From NCBI GenBank assembly GCA_050181465.1, contig JBFXDD010000059.1, forward strand, positions 1-20,274: a stretch of 20,274 nt of DNA, in the 5' to 3' direction. A program made the position numbers and the translations under genes. Positions 7,688 to 17,578 of this stretch are shown here, one piece after another (the stretch's first letter is position 1; each line of letters begins with the position of its first letter). This DNA is from JACRLW01 sp050181465 (GTDB lineage: Bacteria; Planctomycetota; UBA1135; UBA2386). Under the pieces are notes generated by a model. It was not told where the DNA came from. It did not search any database and saw only the letters and a program-made list of their open reading frames with translations.

Positions 7688-10600
7688 ATGTCCAAGATCC
7701 CAACCATCCTTGCGGTCGCGCTGTTGGCGTACCTGCCATCGTCCTTGCTCGTTCCGGAACGGCCCCGACCGGCGACGACGACCTCGATCGAGAGTCCGGG
7801 TCGGCGGCTTCAGGACGACCGCGCCGGCGGCGAACACCCCGATGCGGCAGCGCAGCAACGCCTGCGAGAGCGGCTCGACGAGCACGGCCGGATTCCCTTC
7901 GACGCGCAGATGAAGGCCAAGGAACAGCGCGACACGGTGGTGGCCATGGAGGGCGGCGGCGGCGTCGATCGCGGATCTTGGCGATGGCTCGGACCGCAGA
8001 ACATCGGCGGCCGCTGTCGTGCCCTGGTCATTCATCCGGCGAACGCCAACCGCATGGTCCTGGCCTCGGCCAGCGGCGGCCTGTGGATCACTCCGGACGC
8101 GGGGCAGGTCTGGAATCCGGTCGACGACTTCCTGCCCGTCCTGACCGTGTCCACTCTGGCTTCGCATGCGTCGCTGCCGGACGTGATCTATGCCGGCACC
8201 GGCGAGGCGTTCACCGGCGCCGCAGGGGCCGGGATCTATCGATCGATGGACTTCGGCTTCACCTGGAGTCGGTTGCCGTCGACGATCAACGCGAACTTCG
8301 ACTTCGTCAGCAAGATCGTCATCCATCCGACGAACGCGGGCACGCTCCTGGCTGCGACCCGGACGGGTGTATGGCGCACGGTGGACGCCGGCATCACTTG
8401 GAGTCGCGTCCGCACGTCGGCGGCGAACGAGCGGTTCTACGACCTGGAATGGAACGTGGTGGACCCGAACCGGGTCGTCGCCGGTTCCAACCAGGCGGCC
8501 TACTACAGTCTCGACGGCGGCTCGACGTGGGGGCTTGCGGGCGGGATGCCTGCGGGCGCGCTGCGAGTCGAGCTCGGCATGTCGGCGAGCTCACGCACGA
8601 TCGTCTGGGCCAACGTCTTCTCGACCGGCGACCAGACCTATGTCATGCGGTCCTCGAACGGAGGCATCTCCTACATCGAGATCCCGGCCAATCGTTCGTT
8701 GGGCGCCAGGCAAGGCGACTACAACAACACGGTGTGGGTCAGTCCGCTCAACTCGCAGCATGTCCTGATCGGCGGCGTGACGATGATTCGAACGCTCGAC
8801 AACGGCGCCCTCTGGCAGGACATCCAGGGTGCGTTGCATCCCGACATTCACGCCGTAGTCCCGCATCCGGCCTACAACGGCACCACCAACAAGACCGTCT
8901 TGGTGTGCTGCGACGGCGGCGTCTATCAGTGCACGGACATCCACGCACCGCGAACCTCCGTCACGTGGACGAGTCTGAATCAAACGCTGGGCATCACCCA
9001 GTTCCACGGCGGTGCCGTGTCGGCGACGAATCGCGTCTTCGGGGGCACGCAAGATCGCGGTTCCGTGATCTCGCAAGGGACCAACCGGACGACCTTCACC
9101 AACTTCTATCCGTTCGACGGTGGTGACTGCGCGGCAGACAGCGCGGACAGCACCTTCATGTATGGCGAGTCCCAGTTTGCAGGAGTGTTTCGATACAGCG
9201 GCAGCGGTCAGCCGTTTCGGTTCGACCCGCCGGAGGCCGGCATGGCGGCCGATGGTCCCTTCATCGCACCGCTGGTGCTCGATCCCAATGACGATCGTCG
9301 CCTCTACAGCGGCCAGTGGCAGCTCTTCGTCTGCGATCCGAAGGCCGCGACGCCGGTATGGCGATCGATCGCGCCGAATCGATCGTCGCACGTGCTCTCC
9401 ATCGCCGTCGCGCCGGGCAACTCGGACGTGGTCTATGTCGGCTACGGATCGGGTCAGATCTGGAAGACTACGAACGCGCGAGCCACGACACCCACTTGGA
9501 CTCGAGTCTCCGCGTCGCCACTGCCGGCCCGCGTGCCGTTGAAGATCGTGGTGCACCCGCGGAGTCCCGAGCGGGTCTATGTCAGCTTCGGCGGCTACTC
9601 GTCGAACAACGTCGCCTACTCCTCGAACGGTGGCGCGACCTGGTCGCTTCGCGGCGGCTCCGGGTCTTCGGCGCTCCCGGCAGCGCCGATTCGTTCGCTC
9701 GCAGTGCATCCTGTCGTGTACGACTGGATCTACGCAGGCACCGAAGTCGGGCTCTTCGTCTCGACCGACAACGGCGCGTCCTGGTCGGCCAGCGATGAGG
9801 GACCCGCAGCCGCGGACATCAGCGAGCTCGTCTTCCGCGGCTCCGATCTCTACGCGTTCACCTACGGTCGCGGCATCTTCCTCGCGCAGGCGACGCCCCC
9901 GGTCGATCCGCATTCGCAGTACTCACGAGTGAATCTCGGTACCTTCGGCGCCGAAGGCAACGCGCTCAGCCGACAAGCATCCATGTCCGATGACGGTCGA
10001 CTCGTCGCATTCGCGAGCGTGGCCACGAACCTCACGCCCGCGGACACCAACGGTACGGAAGATGTGTTCCTGCGCGATCGCAACGCCGGGTCCACCACCC
10101 GGATCTCGGTCGGAGCTGCCAGCGGTACCGGGTTCATCCAGGGCAACGGCGCATCGCGTCAGCCGGCCGTCGCACGTAGTGGGCGCTTCGTGGCCTTCCA
10201 GAGCCTGGCAAGCAATCTCGTGACCGGCGACACGAACGGGGCCCAGGACATCTTCGTGCGTGACTTGCAGGGGCAGGTCACCGAACTGGTGAGCAAGTGG
10301 GGGGCAGACAGTTACCTCCCCGGGTTGTCGAACGGGCCAAGCGACACTCCCAGCATTTCCGCCGACGGTCGATTCGTCGTGTTCGGTTCGAATGCCACGA
10401 ATCTGGTCAATGGGATCGGCGGGGACACGAACCTCGCGAACGATGTCTTCGTGCGGGATCGCCTGCTCGAGACTCTTTCGCGGATCAGTGTGTCCGATAC
10501 CGGTGTGCAGGCCAACAGAGCGAGCCGAGTGAGCCCGAGGGCCATCAGTGATGATGGGCGATACGTGGTGTTCACGAGCGACGCCAGCAACCTCGTGGCG

Positions 10601-12351
10601 GGCGATACCAACGGCGTCGCCGACATCTTCGTGCGCGATCGCGTGAGCAATCGGACGACTCGGGTGAGCGTCTCGAGTACGGGTCAGGAGGCCGACACCG
10701 GAAGCTCGACCGCGNNNNNNNNNNNNNNNNNNNNNNNNNNNNNNNNNNNNNNNNNNNNNNNNNNNNNNNNNNNNNNNNNNNNNNNNNNNNNNNNNNNNNN
10801 NNNNNNNNNNNNNNCAACCTCGTGGCGGGCGATACCAACGGCGTCGCCGACATCTTCGTGCGCGATCGCGTGAGCAATCGGACGACTCGGGTGAGCGTCT
10901 CGAGTACGGGTCAGGAGGCCGACACCGGAAGCTCGACCGCGAGCATCAGCGGTGACGGCCGCTACGTCACGTTCTCGAGTCTGGCGAGCAATCTCGTTGC
11001 CGGTGATCTCAATGGGCAGACGGACGTGTTCCTCCATGACCGGCAGACCAGGCAGACACGCAGGCTCTCGGTCACTCCCGCCAACGCGAGTGCCAACGGG
11101 TCGAGTCTGTTCCCGATCATCAGTGCCACAGGCAACGCCGTGGTGTTCGAGAGCGGTGCGACGAACCTCGTGCCGGGCGACACCAACGGGCGAACGGATC
11201 TGTTCCTCTACGACATCGCCGGCGGCTTCGTCGAGCTCGTCAGCGACACCTGGCAAGGCGCCTTCGCGAACGACGTCAGTTCCATCGGCGACCTGACTGC
11301 CGACGGGACCAGCATCGCCTACGGCACGGCTGCGTCGAACATCGTTCTCGGTGACCTCAACGGTGTGGCGGACATCATCGTTCGGCGGCGCTCGCTGACC
11401 CGCGCTCTGTTTCCGCTGTCGAGGGTGGCTTCCGACGGTTCGACATCCACCGGACTTCCCTTCGGACTGCCGACGGCGCGAGTGCAGCAGGCCGCTCGCG
11501 AGACGAAAGGTCTGCCGTTGACGTTCGAGCGACTGAGCTTCCGTCGCGACATCACGTCGTCCGGCTCCGCCTTTGGTCGCACCGTGGATGTAGAGTTGCG
11601 ATTGGGGTCCACCGACATCGACAACATGCAGACCTCCTTCGCCGCCAACTACGTTGGTGCGTCCAGGGTGGGGCTTTCACGCCGAAACGTGTCGTTGCCG
11701 GACTGGCGCAACTCCGTCGCGGGCATCGCCGGCTTCGATGCGACGATCCCGCTGGAGGTCCCATACTTCCATGATGGTGCTCGTCATCTGCTGTGGGATC
11801 TGACGGTCTTCGGCTCGAGTTCCTCGGGCAACTACATCGCAGATGCCGACGCGTCGCTGCGGACCTTGTCGTCCACCGGTGACTCGGTCGGCTCGGGTTG
11901 TGGGACATTCGACCTGTCGTCCAGCTACTTCACCAACGGTCTGACCAGTTCGTTGTCGTTGAACATCACCGGTGCGCCGGTCTCCCAGCCGGTGACGTAC
12001 TTCTTGGGCATCAGCGATCCGATGCTGACCTTGCCGGGCTTCTGCGGAATGGTGCGCGTCGATCCCCTGATCTCGACCGGGATCGGGACAACGAGCGCGC
12101 AGGGCGGACTCTCCGTCTCGCTGCCCTTCGGGCCCTACGACCCGGCTCTGGGTGGAACTCCGCTGCAGATGCAGGCGCTCACTCCGGACCCCAGTCGCGC
12201 ACCGGTACCGGTGTCGCTCTCGGACGGAGTTCGCCACATCCTCCCGTCGGGGAGTCCTGGTGCGCTGCTGCGTCGGCTGTGGGCGAACAGCGCGACTGCC
12301 GCGAACGGAACGCTCGAGGGACAGGGCGCCGTGTTCCAGCTCGACCGCTGA
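7688..12351 (+). CDS. Giant secreted protein with Asp-box repeats, seven TolB-like blades and C-terminal module
   Basis: This is a predicted exported protein, interrupted in the assembly by 100 N. The N-terminus has a signal peptide (hydrophobic residues 4-21). The first half carries sialidase/VPS10-type Asp-box repeats, for example TPDAGQVW, SMDFGFTW, TVDAGITW, SLDGGSTW, TLDNGALW, SSNGGATW and STDNGASW, between about 8090 and 9790. Next come TolB/PD40-like blades marked by D-x-N-G-x-x-D-x-F-x-R-D at about 10040, 10226, 10421, 10601, 11002, 11176 and 11350. From about 11400 there is a distinct C-terminal domain. The 127 bases before the gap (10588-10714) recur exactly at 10815-10941. Merging them puts 7688-10714 and 10942-12351 in one frame of 1478 residues with seven blades. 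No catalytic residues are evident, so ligand binding or a surface role is more likely than a known enzyme activity. Confidence 0.8.
10588..10941. repeat. Exact 127-bp duplication flanking the N gap, probable assembly overlap
   Basis: Bases 10588-10714 are identical to 10815-10941 (127 of 127 by eye). Between them are exactly 100 N. A perfect repeat of exactly 127 bases ending at a gap on both sides is what a k=127 de Bruijn assembler leaves at contig ends. The encoded blades elsewhere in the same protein diverge, so a perfect tandem duplication is less likely. Confidence 0.85.
10715..10814. other. Scaffold gap, 100 N
   Basis: One hundred undetermined bases, a placeholder length. It shifts the apparent reading frame of the giant secreted protein. 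Dropping the N run plus one copy of the 127-bp overlap (227 bases in total) restores the frame. Confidence 0.98.
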
Positions 12352-12352
12352 G

Positions 12353-12370
12353 GTTGATGGTGCGATCAAC
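12353..12370. terminator. Short hairpin across convergent gene ends
   Basis: GTTGAT (12353-12358) and ATCAAC (12365-12370) form a perfect 6-bp stem around a 6-base loop. It lies in the 14-bp gap between the giant secreted-protein gene and the convergent sigma-factor gene, and includes the sigma-factor stop codon. The stem is short and no T-run follows, so bidirectional terminator activity is only possible. Confidence 0.25.
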
Positions 12371-12962
12371 GCAAGTCGCGGTCGAGCGCGCGCGAGAGCT
12401 TCACGAGCGCGCGACTCAGGATCTGTCGGACCGACGATTCGGCTCGGCCGACCTGAGTCGCGATGACGGCTGTCGGAAGGCCGACGATCCGCGACAACGT
12501 GAGGACTTCACGCTCGAGATCGGGAAGCTCATCGAGCGCGCGTTCGACGGCGTCGGCGACCTCTGCCGCCTCGGCGACTCGACTAGGGGAAGCGATGGAA
12601 GCCTCGAGATCGTGGACTCGAGTGAGGTCTTCGTTGACCTCGCGCTTCACGTCCCGGCGCAGCGTGCCGATCTCTCGTTCGCGCATCCGCACCTTGTTGA
12701 GCGCGGTCGTGAACAGGTAAGCGCGGAACTCCGGTTCGGTGCGGAACTCGAACTTCGTTCCTCGCTCGAGAATGTCACGGCATACGGACTGCACGAGATC
12801 GGATACCGATTCGCGAGCGCGAACCGCCGGGCCGCAGCGGAGCCGGATGTAGGCCCGAAGCCGCTCCAGATAGGCGGTGAGCAGGACGGTCGTGGCTCGC
12901 TCGTCGCCTCGCGACGCGCCCTGGAGCAGGTCATTCGGAGGGGGTTGTCCGTCCGTGCTCAT
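12366..12962 (-). CDS. ECF-type RNA polymerase sigma factor (module A)
   Basis: This 198-residue protein has the two-domain layout of ECF sigma-70 factors. Region 2 spans about residues 15-103, with SVSDLVQSV at 52-60 (region 2.2) and FRAYLFTTALNKVRMRER at 79-96 (regions 2.3-2.4). Region 4 spans about 140-195, with LDELPDLEREVLTL at 143-156 and a helix-turn-helix around IATQVGRAESSVRQILSRA at 167-185. It would direct RNA polymerase to a small regulon. In the region 2.2 motif, Ser52 stands where many ECF factors have Asp. I chose ATG 12962 (MSTDGQ). The frame is open further upstream to 13175, but that extension would overlap the divergent kinase gene. No anti-sigma gene is adjacent; instead a kinase gene starts 43 bp away on the other strand, which suggests functional pairing. 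Confidence 0.85.
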   Translation of the reverse strand: MSTDGQPPPNDLLQGASRGDERATTVLLTAYLERLRAYIRLRCGPAVRARESVSDLVQSVCRDILERGTKFEFRTEPEFRAYLFTTALNKVRMREREIGTLRRDVKREVNEDLTRVHDLEASIASPSRVAEAAEVADAVERALDELPDLEREVLTLSRIVGLPTAVIATQVGRAESSVRQILSRALVKLSRALDRDLR

Positions 12963-13005
12963 GGCAGCATGGTAAGCCCCGCGATCGTCTCCTTGGTCGC
13001 CGATC

Positions 13006-16000
13006 ATGACTGAACCGGCCAGCTCCGAGATCGACGACCGGATGGTCGACACCATACTCACCGCCTGCTTCGAGCGGCCGGAGGGTGAGTGGGCGGGGTC
13101 CATCGACGCGGCGTGCGAAGCCCATCCGAGGCTCGGGCCGGCCTTGCACCGGCGTGCCGCGCTGCTCGGGATCACCGGGATGCTCGGTGGAATCGAGAAT
13201 CCAAGGGAGCGAGTCGGTCGTTATCGGTTGCTCTCCGCGTTGGGGAGCGGCGGGATGGGGGTCGTCTATCACGCGGAGGACATCGACGATCGATCGCCGG
13301 CTGCGGTGAAGATCGGGCACGATCGGCAACTCGGCAGTCCCCTTGCGCGCGCTCGGTTCGAGCGGGAGATCGCAGCGGTCAAGCGACTGGAGCACCCCAA
13401 CGTCGTGAAGCTGCTCGAGGCGGGGACGAGCGACGGCATCCCGTTCATCGCAATGGAGCGACTGTCGGGCATGTCGTTGGCCGAGTTGCTCGCCGCTCTG
13501 TCCTCGGTTCGGGTGGAGACGATCGGCGCCGCAGACGTGGAGCGCGCATTCGCGGCCAAGGGCGCAGCCTCAGCGTTGCCGTGGAATCGCGGGGAATGGC
13601 CCGAGGTTTGTCTGCGACTCGCTGCGGAGGTCGCCAAGGGCCTGTGTCACGCCCACTCGATGGGTGTCGTCCATCGCGACGTGAAGCCGTCGAACATCAT
13701 GCTCACCTTCGATGGTCGCGTTGTGCTGCTCGACTTCGGACTCGCCTTCGGTGTCGGCGAGGAGTCTCTCACCAGAACCGGTGTGCAGATCGGGTCTCTC
13801 CCGTACATGGCTCCTGAACAGGTGCGCGGCGGCAACGTCGATGTCAGGACCGACGTGTACGGACTCGGGGTCACGCTCTACGAGATGCTGACCTTCGCGC
13901 AGCCGTTCTGGAATGCACGCAGCGAGACGCTACTCGGAGCGATCCTGGAAGGTCGACCGCTGCGGGCGCGATTGCGCAACCGCAATATCGATCGCGATAC
14001 CGAGACGGTCTGCCACAAGGCCTTCGACTTGGAACCCGCGGGTCGCTTCGGCTCGATGGCGTCGTTCCTGGCCGACATCGAGGCCATTCTCGGCGGGCGT
14101 CGAGTTCGCGCTCGTCGACCCCGCTGGACGACCGTCGCAATCCGTTGGGCGCGCCGCCGGCCCGCAGTGGCGACCGCGCTGATCGCGATGGCGGCGAGTC
14201 TCGTGGTCGTGCCGGCTGCGATTCACATCGCGACGTTGTCGCAGCGCGACCGCGCGACCCTGCTGGGTTACGCGGCCACGGTGAGTGCCGCGAGCGAGGA
14301 CTTGCGAAGCGGTGGGGTTCTCGCGGCGCGCGACAAGCTGATGCGATGTCCGGAGCAGCTGCGCGGCTTCGAGTGGTACCTGCTCGATCACCGGCAGGAC
14401 ACCTCCGTGGCGCAGTTTCTCCACCCCGGCCGCTACCTGCAGCGCGGTCGGTGGTGTGGCCAAGGCATCCTGACGGTCGATGAGGGCGGCATCGTTCGCT
14501 GCCTTTCGCAAGACGGCAGCGTGCCGCGGTGGATCGTCGAGCTGCCGAGTCCGCTCCACGGTGGGATCGCCGTCGACTCCACGCGAGGTCTCGCCGCGGT
14601 TGCTGCGGGCGACGGCAATCTACACGTGCTCGACGTCGCGACGGGTGCCGAGCAGGGGCGCGTCCGGCTGGATCGGGTGCCGCGATCCATCGGCGAGGAC
14701 TGCGACGGCCGCATCCTCGGGACCGATGATCGCGGCGTGTTCCGTTGCGACTTCCACGATCCGACGAGTTGGTCGCGCGTGGTAGAGCGGCCCGGCCTGT
14801 GGGGTGTCTTGGAACTCGACCGGGAACGGATGCTGCTGCTCTCCGACAACGATCTCCGTTGTCTGTCCGTTCCCTCGGGAACCGAGACGCCGCTCGTCGA
14901 CAGCAACGCCGCATACGCGGTCGCCAAGAGCAGCACGCACGTTGCATTGGGTCGACTGGAAGGCCGAGTCAGCGTCTATTCGGCAGCGGATCTGTCGCTG
15001 CAGTTCACGTTGGCAGGGCACTCACGTCGCGACGTCGTGAGCGTCTGCTTCTCCGGTGATGGGAAGTGGATCGCGAGCGGTGGACGCGATGGCGCCGTGT
15101 ACCTGTGGGATGCCGCACGCGGAACGCTCGTCGACGTGCTCCTCGGCCTAGAGACCTACCCGACGAGCATCGACCTGGACTTCACCGGCGAAGTGGTCCT
15201 CGCGACTTCTGCGCGCCATCGCAGTCGAGTCTGGCGACAACGACGGCGCGCGGACGACCCGAGATTCCAAGGGACGGGTCGCCCGGTGGGCAGGCTCCTG
15301 TGGAGTCGCACGGATCAGCGGCTGTACTCCGTCGACTATGCCGGCGTGGTCACCGCTTGGTCCGTCGATGGCGAGCGAGCCTGGCAACAACCGGTCGGTC
15401 GCGACATCGCCGAGCAGGCCGGCGGTCCACTCATGGCCGGGTTGTTCGGGGAGACCGTGGTTTGCTTCGATCGCTCCGACGGCAGGGTTCGATGGCGTGC
15501 AGATTGCGGCTTCGAGGCGACCTGTGTGGCGTTCACGCCGGATGGCGCGGCAGTGATGGTCGGCGGCGTCAGCAAGTCGATCGTCGTCTTCGATGTCCGC
15601 GATCCGCAGAAGCGACGTTCGATTCCATGCGAGCCACGAGCATCGGAGTTGGCGTTCGATGAACACGGAAACTTGTGGTTGGATCAGAACCGAGAGATGG
15701 TGGCGATCGATCCGCGAGATGGTCGTCGACTCCGTGCGATGTCCGCGCCCGGACCGGTGCATCAGATCCTGTTCTCCCGGGACGGGAGTCGGCTCTATGT
15801 CACGGAAGCCTTCGAGGTGAACGTGACGGACTTGCGTACTTCGAAGCGCGAGAATTGGGTGGCTCACAGCGCGTGGGTTCGCGGCATGGACATGTCGCCC
15901 GATGGGACCCGCATCGCCACCGGCTCATCCGACGGCACCGTGAGGATCTGGCTCGCCGACTCAGGCCATTGCGTCGCGACGATCGATGTGCACGGCGATC

Positions 16001-16092
16001 TCGTCTCGCAGGTCGCCTTCTCACCCGACGGCACCAGGTTGGCGGTCGCCGGTGATCGCGGCGACATCACGATCTTGGACGGGCGCCGTTGA
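13006..16092 (+). CDS. Transmembrane Ser/Thr protein kinase with WD40 repeats (module A)
   Basis: This is a PknB-type kinase of 1028 residues. The catalytic domain spans about 72-362: glycine loop GSGGMG at 80-85, Lys102 in VK, Glu121, HRDVKPSN at 223-230, DFG at 243-245 and MAPEQ at 268-272. All key residues are present, so it should be active. Between the hinge (about 150) and the catalytic loop there is an insertion of about 25 residues. One membrane segment (about 388-408) separates it from a C-terminal sensor part with WD40-like repeats, for example GHSRRDVVSVCFSGDG then YLWD (about 670-702) and two closing repeats (about 955-1027). The WD40 part would be extracytoplasmic. The gene diverges from the sigma-factor gene by 43 bp, pointing to a sigma/kinase module. 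No Shine-Dalgarno sequence is visible before ATG 13006. Confidence 0.9.
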   Translation: MTEPASSEIDDRMVDTILTACFERPEGEWAGSIDAACEAHPRLGPALHRRAALLGITGMLGGIENPRERVGRYRLLSALGSGGMGVVYHAEDIDDRSPAAVKIGHDRQLGSPLARARFEREIAAVKRLEHPNVVKLLEAGTSDGIPFIAMERLSGMSLAELLAALSSVRVETIGAADVERAFAAKGAASALPWNRGEWPEVCLRLAAEVAKGLCHAHSMGVVHRDVKPSNIMLTFDGRVVLLDFGLAFGVGEESLTRTGVQIGSLPYMAPEQVRGGNVDVRTDVYGLGVTLYEMLTFAQPFWNARSETLLGAILEGRPLRARLRNRNIDRDTETVCHKAFDLEPAGRFGSMASFLADIEAILGGRRVRARRPRWTTVAIRWARRRPAVATALIAMAASLVVVPAAIHIATLSQRDRATLLGYAATVSAASEDLRSGGVLAARDKLMRCPEQLRGFEWYLLDHRQDTSVAQFLHPGRYLQRGRWCGQGILTVDEGGIVRCLSQDGSVPRWIVELPSPLHGGIAVDSTRGLAAVAAGDGNLHVLDVATGAEQGRVRLDRVPRSIGEDCDGRILGTDDRGVFRCDFHDPTSWSRVVERPGLWGVLELDRERMLLLSDNDLRCLSVPSGTETPLVDSNAAYAVAKSSTHVALGRLEGRVSVYSAADLSLQFTLAGHSRRDVVSVCFSGDGKWIASGGRDGAVYLWDAARGTLVDVLLGLETYPTSIDLDFTGEVVLATSARHRSRVWRQRRRADDPRFQGTGRPVGRLLWSRTDQRLYSVDYAGVVTAWSVDGERAWQQPVGRDIAEQAGGPLMAGLFGETVVCFDRSDGRVRWRADCGFEATCVAFTPDGAAVMVGGVSKSIVVFDVRDPQKRRSIPCEPRASELAFDEHGNLWLDQNREMVAIDPRDGRRLRAMSAPGPVHQILFSRDGSRLYVTEAFEVNVTDLRTSKRENWVAHSAWVRGMDMSPDGTRIATGSSDGTVRIWLADSGHCVATIDVHGDLVSQVAFSPDGTRLAVAGDRGDITILDGRR

Positions 16093-16138
16093 CGACCGTG
16101 CGCCGGCCACCGGAGTCGAGGGCCAGGGGTGAGGCGGG

Positions 16139-17569
16139 CTACAGCTTGATCCCGGTCGGCAAGCCGACATCGAAGCGCGTCGCATCGAGCGCGACCCATT
16201 GGAAGAACACTTCGAATCCGATCAGGTTGGGATCGCTGGGCATCGCGAGCACGGCGTGTTCCGGATGGCCGGCGAAGGCGGTGTAGGGACTCTGCGGATT
16301 GGGCCGGGGACTCGCCGACAGCAGCGTGAGCGGAGCGAGTGGTGACAGTGGAGCGACGAGCAGAGCGGCGACTCCTGGTGAAGGTGCGCCGGCCAGCGGC
16401 CAGCCGGTCATGAAGGAGTGGATCTCGATCGAGTTCGTCACGGTGCGTCGTCGATAGACGCCGGTTCCCAGGCGAGACGGCAAGCTCGGAATCAGACTCT
16501 GAGTCGGCGTGCCGATGAGTCGGTCGAGTTGGATCTGCCCACCGGGACCGGGATCCAATGCGCAGATGCCGTCGACGTCGTCGATCGCGCCGACGCGCAC
16601 CAATCCGATTCGATCGCTGATCGGCACACCGGTCGCGACCTTGTAGACGAAGTGGCCGGGGCCACCGAGTCCGTGATACAGCACCGGATCGCGCAGCGGC
16701 GCGCCGGGATTCGATGCCGGGTTGCTGGTGGAGAACAACACGCGGCCGCGGAGGAGATCGACCGCAACAGCATCGAGGTCTTCGATGTCGGTGATGCCGA
16801 GATCGGCCGAGGTGAGGAAGGGCGTCGGAGCGGTCCATGCACCGGCGACCCAGTCGCGTCGGAACACCGTGGTTCCGCTCGGAACGGTGCCGCTCCACCA
16901 GGCGACAGGCACTGCTGGGACGTCCGACTTCCGCACCGAGAAGAACACCGACACGAACGGGAGCAACGGGACGATCTGCGGATTCTCGCGGAAGATGAGG
17001 CTTACGTAGATGTCGTGCGCATCGATGTCTGCCGCGGCAGCGGGTGCGTCGATGTCGATCTCCGAGCTGTCCTGGTTGCGCATCGTGCGATCGATCAGGC
17101 TCGCAGGGAGGGCGCTGCCGGGAAGCACGTAGAAGAAGACGTCACCCGCTGCGCCGGCGGCCGTGCCGGACTCCGCTGCGATCACGCCGCCGGCAGCGCC
17201 GATCGACGCTCGGGTCACCGAGAACGTGATGCCGGCCCAGTTGCCCGGCGGCACGAGGCCGATCCCCGTCGGCGTCGATTGGATGTAGTCGTAGCCGATC
17301 GAGAAGGCGTCGATGTCCAGCGGAAGTCCGTCGAGGATCGCGGCGAAGTTCGGGAGACCGGCGGTGCCGGGCCAGTCGTCCGGTGCGGCGTCCGAGAACT
17401 CGGTCAGGCTCATCAAGAGGGTCGATGCATTCGCCGCGGGAACCACCGTCGACGCATCGATCGAGAAGCCGTGAGCGATGGCCATGACCGGACCTTCGGA
17501 CTCGGTACCCTGTGCGGAGAGCGTTGCGCAGAGCGCGGCGATCGCGGTCGGAATTCGATTGGGGTTCAT
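16139..17569 (-). CDS. Predicted secreted protein of unknown function, last gene of sigma/kinase operon
   Basis: This 476-residue protein has a weakly hydrophobic N-terminus that resembles a signal peptide (about residues 1-20, IPTAIAALCATLSAQG), so it is probably exported. I see no catalytic motif. The central part contains DLDAVAVDLLRGRVLFS and, later, DDVDGICALDPG, a pattern suggestive of a repeated D-x-D-A-x-x-x beta fold. The end (GAPSPG ... SDPNLIGFEVFFQWVALD ... GLPTGIKL) resembles the C-terminal module of the giant secreted protein at 7688-12351. The gene begins 9 bp after the TPR-kinase stop. The kinase's last codons provide AGGAAG (17582-17587), 12 bases upstream of ATG 17569, so it is very probably co-transcribed with, and perhaps an output or partner of, the sigma/kinase pair. 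Confidence 0.7.
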   Translation of the reverse strand: MNPNRIPTAIAALCATLSAQGTESEGPVMAIAHGFSIDASTVVPAANASTLLMSLTEFSDAAPDDWPGTAGLPNFAAILDGLPLDIDAFSIGYDYIQSTPTGIGLVPPGNWAGITFSVTRASIGAAGGVIAAESGTAAGAAGDVFFYVLPGSALPASLIDRTMRNQDSSEIDIDAPAAAADIDAHDIYVSLIFRENPQIVPLLPFVSVFFSVRKSDVPAVPVAWWSGTVPSGTTVFRRDWVAGAWTAPTPFLTSADLGITDIEDLDAVAVDLLRGRVLFSTSNPASNPGAPLRDPVLYHGLGGPGHFVYKVATGVPISDRIGLVRVGAIDDVDGICALDPGPGGQIQLDRLIGTPTQSLIPSLPSRLGTGVYRRRTVTNSIEIHSFMTGWPLAGAPSPGVAALLVAPLSPLAPLTLLSASPRPNPQSPYTAFAGHPEHAVLAMPSDPNLIGFEVFFQWVALDATRFDVGLPTGIKL

Positions 17570-17578
17570 GGCGCTACT

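Noticed and set aside
8591..9913. A 440-codon - strand frame inside the giant secreted-protein gene
   Set aside because: The sense frame holds repeated Asp-box motifs throughout. The antisense frame is low-complexity and Arg-rich.
10588..10941. A genuine tandem duplication of one propeller blade
   Set aside because: The copies are identical over exactly 127 bases and abut an N run, while the other blades have diverged. The repeat length is less than one blade (about 174-195 bp), and merging restores the frame. An assembly overlap fits better, though reads would be needed to prove it.
16093..16138. A terminator between the WD40 kinase and the convergent secreted-protein gene
   Set aside because: The 46-bp spacer is GC-rich, but I found only 4-bp self-complementary stretches such as CCGG and no T-run.
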